Shown piece by piece: positions 6,820 through 11,903 of a DNA stretch of 11,903 nt; position 1 is the first letter of the stretch, and every line of letters starts with the position of its first letter. A program made the translations under genes and the position numbers. The stretch lies in the NCBI GenBank assembly GCA_020630355.1, contig JAHDBO010000041.1:1-11903 (forward strand), read 5' to 3'. Under the pieces are notes generated by a model. That model had not been told where the DNA came from and did no database searches. It was given only the letters and a program-made list of their open reading frames with translations. Source of the DNA: Saprospiraceae bacterium (GTDB taxonomy: Bacteria > Bacteroidota > Bacteroidia > Chitinophagales > Saprospiraceae).

Positions 6820-8112
6820 TCACTTACACTTCTCATAAAAATCTTCAATCGCCCGATTAAAAGCAATCAATGTTTTTTCAGGAATAGCGTGTTGTTCTAT
6901 ATCTCGATGCATCGCCATCAAGGCCTTGATTTCCACTAATGGAACTTCCGAAAGCTGGGACAATTGTTGTTCAAAAGCAGTCCCCAGTACTTTTGTCGCA
7001 ATTCCATAGCGATTGCGCACTTGGTTCAGGAACAACTGCATTTGTTTGAGTGCAATATTTCGATGTTTCTTTTGTTGAAAATACAGGCTTCCGACGGTAG
7101 AAACAAATTCTAAAGAGGTATTTCTGTTTTCGTGCAATACAGGAATGATGCGCTGCCGACGTTTGGCTTTGAAAAACAAATACAAGATAGCCAAAGCCAA
7201 AAGCACATACCAGGCCCAAGCCAAAGGAGGCTGGCTCAATACGTATTGTAAAGGCGTTTTTCCCGAAAGGGAAGCCTGTGTCAAATCCTCTTCATCATTT
7301 TGCATCCGACCTATGCTTTCATCCTGCTGCCCGTAAGCGTCCCAGTAGTTTTTGCCTTTCGGCAAATGTGCTAGTACGCCTTGCGCATAGTCTTTCCGTC
7401 GTTGATCTAAGAGCTGGATATTGGTAAAGGCGATGGGGTTGGTGTGTAAATAAAAATGTCCTGTTCCAAAACGGATTTTAGCAAAATTGGTATTGGAATC
7501 ACCATTATCAGTACGCCAAGTCCCTAGCGAGGTGAGCGAAGAGCTATCTCCACAAAAATGAACACTATCTATATAGTGCCATGTATAGCGTTTAACCTCA
7601 AATTTATCAATATATTTATAACTATACCCCTGTTTATCCGCTAGAGTAGGATGGTCAAAATCCATCGTCATCAAAGTATCCGAATAGCTCCGTTCATAAT
7701 CATCCCATAGTCCTTCAATACATTCTTGTTGTACAATATAAAACATCAAATCGTAGGGAATCGTCTTGCTAGCAATCAAGGCATTGTTCCCATTTTCCAC
7801 AAACCGCAGCAAGCGCTGGGTATCCGTAGAATCCAAGAATAAAGACTGCCCCACAAAAATATAATTGGATACCGTATCAGGATTTTCAGGTAGTTCGTCT
7901 TTGAGACTTTGGGTAATATTATCGACTGGATATTCATTGGAAGCTAGCAACTCATGGAAAACAAAGGCCCCGTAAGGTTCTTTGCTGTCTAGTGCGTAGG
8001 TTTCCTTCCAATTGAAGGTCCGTGCTTTTCCTCCTTTTCCGAAATAATAAAAGAGCGCCAGCAGAATCAATGCTGCTACGCCAAGAACAACAAAAGGGCG
8101 GTTTCCATTCAT
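6820..8112 (-). CDS. DUF4350 domain-containing membrane protein
   Basis: Inner-membrane protein of 430 residues with an N-terminal membrane segment (about 6-24), a large extracytoplasmic DUF4350 region and a second membrane segment (about 298-315), followed by a basic KAKRRQR cytoplasmic stretch and a helical tail. The block FNWKETYALDSKEPYGAFVF after the first segment and GTGHFYLHTNPIAFTNI later are characteristic of this family, which resembles the GATase-like domains found next to MoxR ATPases. The function is unknown; its neighbour moxR suggests it is part of a MoxR-served membrane complex. I chose the ATG at 8112 over a TTG three codons upstream. A weak promoter candidate on the minus strand is TTTG (8163-8160), 19 bases, then TATTTTG (8140-8134). 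Confidence 0.85.
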   Translation of the reverse strand: MNGNRPFVVLGVAALILLALFYYFGKGGKARTFNWKETYALDSKEPYGAFVFHELLASNEYPVDNITQSLKDELPENPDTVSNYIFVGQSLFLDSTDTQRLLRFVENGNNALIASKTIPYDLMFYIVQQECIEGLWDDYERSYSDTLMTMDFDHPTLADKQGYSYKYIDKFEVKRYTWHYIDSVHFCGDSSSLTSLGTWRTDNGDSNTNFAKIRFGTGHFYLHTNPIAFTNIQLLDQRRKDYAQGVLAHLPKGKNYWDAYGQQDESIGRMQNDEEDLTQASLSGKTPLQYVLSQPPLAWAWYVLLALAILYLFFKAKRRQRIIPVLHENRNTSLEFVSTVGSLYFQQKKHRNIALKQMQLFLNQVRNRYGIATKVLGTAFEQQLSQLSEVPLVEIKALMAMHRDIEQHAIPEKTLIAFNRAIEDFYEKCK

Positions 8113-8172
8113 TAAAATCAAACAATTCTAGCACAAAATAGAAAAAAGGAATATAGAGACAAAGCTATTATT

Positions 8173-8270
8173 AAGAGATTTTGGATATTGATCTTTGAGT
8201 ATTAGTCTTTAGATTGAAAATCATCTTTTTATAGCTTACTGCTTTTGCCAAAATAGAATAATGTCTATTA
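8173..8270. repeat. Degenerate spacer repeat, copy B
   Basis: Spacer between the LysE-type and DUF4350 genes. It shares with copy C, in the same order, TTAGATTGAAAATC (from 8209), the near-palindrome TTTTGCCAAAA (8243-8253) and AATGTCTA (8260-8267), with similar but diverged bases between. A 6-base hairpin AATAGA/TCTATT is at its right end. Confidence 0.65.
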
Positions 8271-8271
8271 T

Positions 8272-8892
8272 TTAAAACACCTTATAAACCAAAACGACCC
8301 CGAAAACCACGAGTGCCGCCCCCGAAATACGACGCAACCAAAGCAAATGCACAGGTTGTAGCCAGCGGCGTATCTCCTTGGCTAGAAGGACTTTTGCTAG
8401 GTCAGTCAATACTATTGTCGCTAATATCCCAGTAAAAAAAAGCGAGGCCTCGGAAGTGGTCGGATTGTCTCGAACAAGTATAGTACCCATAAGCCCTGCC
8501 CAAAAAAAGACAGTAAACGGATTCAATGTATTAATAAAAAAACCCTTAGACCATAATTGCACCCAAGAAGAGTGTCGCACCGCTTTATTTTCGAATGTCA
8601 ATTGAGGTGGTTTGCTCAATAAAGTCCCGATTCCGAATGTAATTAAGATGGCGCCTCCTATTATTCCCAAATAAAATTTGAAAGCTCCATCATTGGTCAA
8701 ATCAGATACATAGGATAAACCCCAGTATACTGCGAGAATAAAGAGCAGATCGCTCATCCAAATACCTAGGCCCACCATCGCTCCTGCTCGAAAGCCCTGC
8801 TCGACACCAGCCTGCATTAATGCAACGAATATTGGCCCTAGTAAAATGCAAAGAACCAATCCATACTTAATGCCTTCCCAGAGAAAATACAT
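8272..8892 (-). CDS. LysE/RhtB-family exporter
   Basis: Integral inner-membrane protein of 206 residues, the standard length for LysE/RhtB amino-acid exporters. It has about six hydrophobic segments. The first carries the family's ILLGPIFVALMQAGVEQGFRAGAMVGLGIWMSD block, with the conserved Gly-Pro (19-20) and the Gly-rich second helix. The block NTLNPFTVFFWAG (about 115-127) matches the NP motif at the start of the middle helices. Such proteins export amino acids or related small molecules by proton antiport; the substrate cannot be read from the sequence. The gene has spacer repeats on both sides and no clear functional link to its neighbours. Confidence 0.88.
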   Translation of the reverse strand: MYFLWEGIKYGLVLCILLGPIFVALMQAGVEQGFRAGAMVGLGIWMSDLLFILAVYWGLSYVSDLTNDGAFKFYLGIIGGAILITFGIGTLLSKPPQLTFENKAVRHSSWVQLWSKGFFINTLNPFTVFFWAGLMGTILVRDNPTTSEASLFFTGILATIVLTDLAKVLLAKEIRRWLQPVHLLWLRRISGAALVVFGVVLVYKVF

Positions 8893-8904
8893 AGGGCTAT
8901 GAAA

Positions 8905-9000
8905 ATAGATTTTAGTAATTAGTATTTAAATATTAGATTGAAAATCGCTTTTCTATAACCTATTAGTTTTGCCAAAACCGAGAATGGAACAATGTCTAAT
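8905..9000. repeat. Degenerate spacer repeat, copy C
   Basis: Spacer between the GH3 and LysE-type genes. The shared words are TTAGATTGAAAATC (from 8933), TTTTGCCAAAA (8967-8977) and AATGTCTA (8991-8998), in the same order and orientation as copy B, about 740 bases away. Relative to B it has a short insertion (GAATGGAAC region) before the last word. Confidence 0.65.
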
Positions 9001-9040
9001 AAAAATGATAGCTTGGGAAGGTTTGTCAAAAAACAGCACC

Positions 9041-10573
9041 CTATTTTTCAATGGAGCAATCTTTTACAAAAGCTTCCCAATCATTAAAGCGTTCTGATTT
9101 CATCACGCGGGGAAATTTATTCTGTCCCCCTATTTTACCTCGACTTTCTTGCCACTTGTAAAAAAGTGCACTGGGGACGATTTCAACTTCTATATCCAAG
9201 ACTGCACTACGCTCCGTTGCATAATCGTCGTTCACCTTTTTTAAATGAAAATCCAATCGTTCCTTGACCTTATCTGCATCTACGGTTTGTTGTTTCATGC
9301 CAATGTACCACTTATGTGCGAAGAAAGTCCCTTTTTCAATCCCTGACACGGTAAATTCTTGAATCAAGCAGTCCAGATCTTCCTCCACTTTTTGAATGGC
9401 CCGATTCATGTTGTCAACCGATAGGTGTTCTCCACAAATACTCAAAAAGTGTTTTGTTCTTCCTGTTATGACAATTTCATGCTTTGATTTATCCACAAAT
9501 CGGACGACATCCCCTATCAAATAACGCCAAGCCCCCGCATTCGTACTCATCACCAGTGCATAATCTACCCCTTCTACTACCTCGTCTATCATCAGAGCTT
9601 GAGGCTGCCCTTTCAACATACCATCTTCAAAATACTCCTCGTTGAATGGTATGAACTCAAAGAAAATTCCATTATTGAGAATCATCGCCATTGCAGTGGT
9701 ATCGGGACGTGTCTGGAACGCCACGAAGCCTTCTGATGCCAAATAGGTATCCATATAAAGCATCGGTTTGCCCATCAAACGCTCGAAACTTTTCCGATAA
9801 GGTTGAAAAGCGACTCCTCCGTGTACAAATACCTTCAAATTGGGCCATATATCGTGTATAGTCTCTAGTTGGTAATGCTCAATAATACGCTCCATCATCA
9901 ATTGATTCCACGCTGGAATCCCCATAATGAAGCCTATATCCCAATTAGGGGCATTTTTGACGATTTCCTCGATCCTATCGTCCCAATTGTTGATTTTTGA
10001 AATATCCCCTCCTGGTTTGTAGGTTCGACGCAACCAGAAAGGTCTCCGACTAGCATTGATCCCACTCAAGTCCCCTACAAAAAAGCCATCTTTCTCCTCC
10101 AAATCCGTACAACCGCCTAGCATCATCATATCCTTCGCATACAAGGAGGTATCTACATCATATTGTGTCAAGCAGAAGAACATCTTCACCCCTGCCTTAC
10201 GAATGGAACGAATCATATCCTCAGTCACAGGGATGTGCTTGCTTGGAGCACCCGAAGTACCTGAGCTCAGTGCAAAATACTTCACCTTTCCTTTCCAACT
10301 GATATCTGACTCTTGGCTTAGTGCCCGATGCCACCATTTTTCGTAAATAGTGTCATAGTCATGGAAAGGCACATTTTGCTGAAATTGAGCTAGCAAATCA
10401 GTCGATTTCAAGATGTTTTTGAAATCGAAATATTGTCCAAAAGCCGTTTTACTCGACTTTTTGAGCAATCGTCTTAATGTTTTCACTTGGTATTCCCTTG
10501 GATTGAGTCGGTTGCGTTGCAACTTCACCCCCAACTGAAATGCCCGCTTGATGATTGACCCTACAAGTGGCAT
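9041..10573 (-). CDS. GH3-family acyl-adenylate-forming enzyme
   Basis: Cytoplasmic protein of 510 residues, the usual length of Bacteroidota GH3 proteins. The family is named after plant GH3 enzymes, which activate a carboxylic acid with ATP and join it to an amino acid. The three adenylation motifs are visible: SSGTSG (103-108), YLASEGF (277-283) and YLIGDVVRF (351-359), followed by the hinge GRTKHFLSICGEHLS (371-385). The C-terminal domain ends with KIGGQNKFPRV, a block common in bacterial members. The bacterial substrate is unknown; a role in acyl or amino-acid conjugation is inferred from the fold. The gene has its own good promoter and no biosynthetic partners nearby. Confidence 0.92.
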   Translation of the reverse strand: MPLVGSIIKRAFQLGVKLQRNRLNPREYQVKTLRRLLKKSSKTAFGQYFDFKNILKSTDLLAQFQQNVPFHDYDTIYEKWWHRALSQESDISWKGKVKYFALSSGTSGAPSKHIPVTEDMIRSIRKAGVKMFFCLTQYDVDTSLYAKDMMMLGGCTDLEEKDGFFVGDLSGINASRRPFWLRRTYKPGGDISKINNWDDRIEEIVKNAPNWDIGFIMGIPAWNQLMMERIIEHYQLETIHDIWPNLKVFVHGGVAFQPYRKSFERLMGKPMLYMDTYLASEGFVAFQTRPDTTAMAMILNNGIFFEFIPFNEEYFEDGMLKGQPQALMIDEVVEGVDYALVMSTNAGAWRYLIGDVVRFVDKSKHEIVITGRTKHFLSICGEHLSVDNMNRAIQKVEEDLDCLIQEFTVSGIEKGTFFAHKWYIGMKQQTVDADKVKERLDFHLKKVNDDYATERSAVLDIEVEIVPSALFYKWQESRGKIGGQNKFPRVMKSERFNDWEAFVKDCSIEK

Positions 10574-10595
10574 ATTTTATTTTTTTTGCACGAGA

Positions 10596-10624
10596 CAAAT
10601 ATAATCTTCTATCTTCTTTTCAAA
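10596..10624 (-). promoter_or_regulatory. Bacteroidota-type promoter of the GH3 gene
   Basis: On the minus strand, TTTG (10624-10621) is followed by 17 bases and TATATTTG (10603-10596), a full match to TAnnTTTG. The predicted transcription start, near 10589, leaves a leader of about 16 bases before the ATG at 10573. It begins only 11 bases beyond the stop codon of the upstream gene. Confidence 0.55.
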
Positions 10625-10635
10625 CGCAATTTTTG

Positions 10636-11571
10636 CTACGAGAGCACGTCTTCTTTTGTTTTTAAAGAGACTAAAATACTTAAATCGTTTTTTTCCAGAC
10701 AATTAGGGCATATAAAACTGTCTTTTTTCTGATTTATACTTTCGTGAAATAAGAAAGAAAATTGCTTTTTGTCATCCCACTCACAGGCACTGCACTGTTT
10801 GCTGTATTTGATTTTATGCATACCCGAAGGAGAGGTTGTGTGTGAATGTACAACACAGCCTTGCGTTTGAACAGGTTCTTCCTCTTCAGCATAAATATCC
10901 TCTGGTTGTTCCGTCGGAATAATTTCTGGAACAGTTGTCCCTCTCTCTTCGATTGCTTCGTCGGCATCTTTGATATCATCCAAGCTCAGAGGCGCTATTT
11001 CCAAGGTTTCAATAGGTCTCAACGCTAGTGATTCTGGCGCTTCGATTATTTCCTCAAGGTTGGCTTCTTTTTCTTCTTCTTCCCATTTGTGTAGCTTGTC
11101 AGATGCCACAAAATCAGGGATTTCTATTGTCGGAACAACTATTTCTTTTTGTGCCAATGCTTTTAATGCTTCTATATCTTTAACTTCAGGTTCTATTTCA
11201 ATAGCATCTACGACAGGTATATCATACTCTTGCAATGGCTTATTTTTGCTCGGCTTCTTAGGAGGAACCTCGTAAGCGGGTTCTTTTGATATTGTAGGTG
11301 ATTGATAGTTTTGCTGACGCTGTTGTTGTCTCTTGTTGCGTTCTTGCAGTTCTTGTCGAATTCGTTCCCAGTGCTCTTGTCTGTTATTACCTGACATAGT
11401 GCCTTTTTCAGTGTCGTTGGATTTCCAAGTAAAAAAATGAATCACAACGATGGCTAACCAAGGTATAAAAAAGGCAAAAATCCCCCAGAATACAGGGTTT
11501 TTCTTTGCAGCTAATGCCCTAATAACACAATAAGCCACCACTGCAAATCGAAAAAAATCATAAAACTCCAT
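10636..11571 (-). CDS. Hypothetical membrane protein with acidic linker and C-terminal zinc-ribbon-like end
   Basis: I do not recognise this 311-residue protein. Residues 7-21 and 28-48 are hydrophobic and form a predicted membrane hairpin (FWGIFAFFIPWLAIVVIHFF). Residues 60-110 are rich in Gln, Arg and Pro. Residues 115-235 are a low-complexity acidic region rich in Glu, Ile and Pro, probably disordered. The C-terminal part holds two CxxC pairs (Cys260/263 and Cys288/291) 24 residues apart, as in a zinc ribbon, preceded by a His/Ser stretch. The layout suggests a membrane-anchored cytoplasmic protein with a flexible tether and a small zinc-binding end. It is the first gene of the minus-strand run; the repeat pair at 11622-11771 lies in its upstream region. 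Confidence 0.75.
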   Translation of the reverse strand: MEFYDFFRFAVVAYCVIRALAAKKNPVFWGIFAFFIPWLAIVVIHFFTWKSNDTEKGTMSGNNRQEHWERIRQELQERNKRQQQRQQNYQSPTISKEPAYEVPPKKPSKNKPLQEYDIPVVDAIEIEPEVKDIEALKALAQKEIVVPTIEIPDFVASDKLHKWEEEEKEANLEEIIEAPESLALRPIETLEIAPLSLDDIKDADEAIEERGTTVPEIIPTEQPEDIYAEEEEPVQTQGCVVHSHTTSPSGMHKIKYSKQCSACEWDDKKQFSFLFHESINQKKDSFICPNCLEKNDLSILVSLKTKEDVLS

Positions 11572-11621
11572 AGACCCCAGTTATTTTTTAAGGTAGCTAG
11601 CTTTCGCTAGACAAATAAACT

Positions 11622-11771
11622 AAGTTGCGTAAAAGAATGATAGACATTTCCTGATAGCCCACTGTTTCAACAGTGGGGCATTAAACCATCTGTTTTTTGA
11701 CGATTCCATTTTCCTTTTTGACATGCCACCGTTAAAACGGTGGGCTAGATATTCTTGATCTTACGCAACTT
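11622..11771. repeat. REP-like hairpin pair in a 150-bp imperfect palindrome
   Basis: The element is bounded by an 11-base perfect inverted repeat: AAGTTGCGTAA (11622-11632) and TTACGCAACTT (11761-11771). Inside are two stem-loops in opposite orientation: CCCACTGTT/AACAGTGGG (11658-11666, 11669-11677) and CCACCGTT/AACGGTGG (11726-11733, 11736-11743). After turning one over, both read TAGCCCAC-n-GTTT-n-AAC-n-GTGG followed by CAT. One T-A pair is exchanged for C-G, a compensatory change, and each has a bulged G near the base. This is the layout of paired REP sequences moved by RAYT (IS200-like) transposases. No transposase is in the window. Confidence 0.75.
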
Positions 11772-11903
11772 GGATTCGATATTATTCTTAATTTAATCAA
11801 ATAAATTAGCAGAATCAAAACAAGGAACAAAGTATTATACAATCACCCCCATTTTTCTGACCAAAATGATAAATCTTTATTAGATTTTATTCTAAAATCA
11901 GAT
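11772..11903. other. AT-rich gene-free window end
   Basis: Together with 11572-11621 and the REP pair, this makes up a gene-free stretch of 332 bases. The last 132 bases are AT-rich with no credible coding frame on either strand. On the minus strand a weak TTTG-N22-TTTATTTG promoter-like arrangement can be read near 11800-11833, too degenerate to call. A small CTAGC-TTTC-GCTAG hairpin lies at 11597-11610 between the REP pair and the start of the hypothetical gene. Confidence 0.5.

Noticed and set aside
8113..8121. TTG start for the DUF4350 protein, three codons upstream
   Set aside because: The ATG at 8112 gives a normal short polar N-terminus before the first membrane segment, so there is no reason to prefer TTG.
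1..11903. CRISPR array, tRNA or rRNA genes, complete insertion sequence, defence or secretion system
   Set aside because: No regularly spaced direct repeats, cloverleaf or rRNA-like sequence, transposase, or defence gene set was seen; the genes are mostly ordinary housekeeping and membrane functions.

Overview
The window looks like ordinary chromosomal DNA of a member of the Bacteroidota. It is AT-rich. It encodes an outer-membrane beta-barrel protein of the PorT-like type, a MoxR/DUF4350 pair and a bacterial GH3-family protein, all typical of this phylum. Two upstream regions carry the phylum's -33/-7 promoter (TTG or TTTG, then TAnnTTTG). Spacers contain short degenerate repeats and a REP-like hairpin pair of the kind often seen in large-genome Bacteroidota; a member of the Saprospiria would fit, but that placement is a guess.

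Positions 1-3483 are read on the plus strand. A stand-alone outer-membrane beta-barrel gene ends in a strong intrinsic terminator. After it comes a metal-homeostasis cluster: a DtxR/MntR-family regulator behind a DtxR-box-like palindrome, a TroA-type Mn/Zn/Fe substrate-binding protein with an unusual C-terminal membrane anchor, and its ABC ATPase. A perfect 12-bp hairpin lies between the last two genes. No permease gene is present, so the transporter is incomplete here.

Positions 3488-11571 are read on the minus strand. In transcription order (right to left) they encode: a membrane protein with two membrane segments and a C-terminal four-cysteine zinc-ribbon-like end; a GH3-family adenylate-forming enzyme; a LysE/RhtB-type exporter; a DUF4350 membrane protein; a MoxR AAA+ ATPase; a secreted thioredoxin-fold protein; and the HemW radical-SAM heme chaperone, which must start at TTG. 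HemW converges on the ABC ATPase gene with 4 bases between the stop codons. Three of the minus-strand spacers carry copies of one degenerate AT-rich repeat family.

The right end (11572-11903) holds no gene. It contains a 150-bp imperfect palindrome with 11-bp perfect terminal inverted repeats and two compensatorily varying REP-like hairpins, then AT-rich sequence.

No new multi-gene system was found. The points most worth following up are the REP-pair element, the three-copy spacer repeat, the permease-less metal transporter with its anchored binding protein, the intergenic hairpin in that cluster, and the reduced MoxR module without DUF58.
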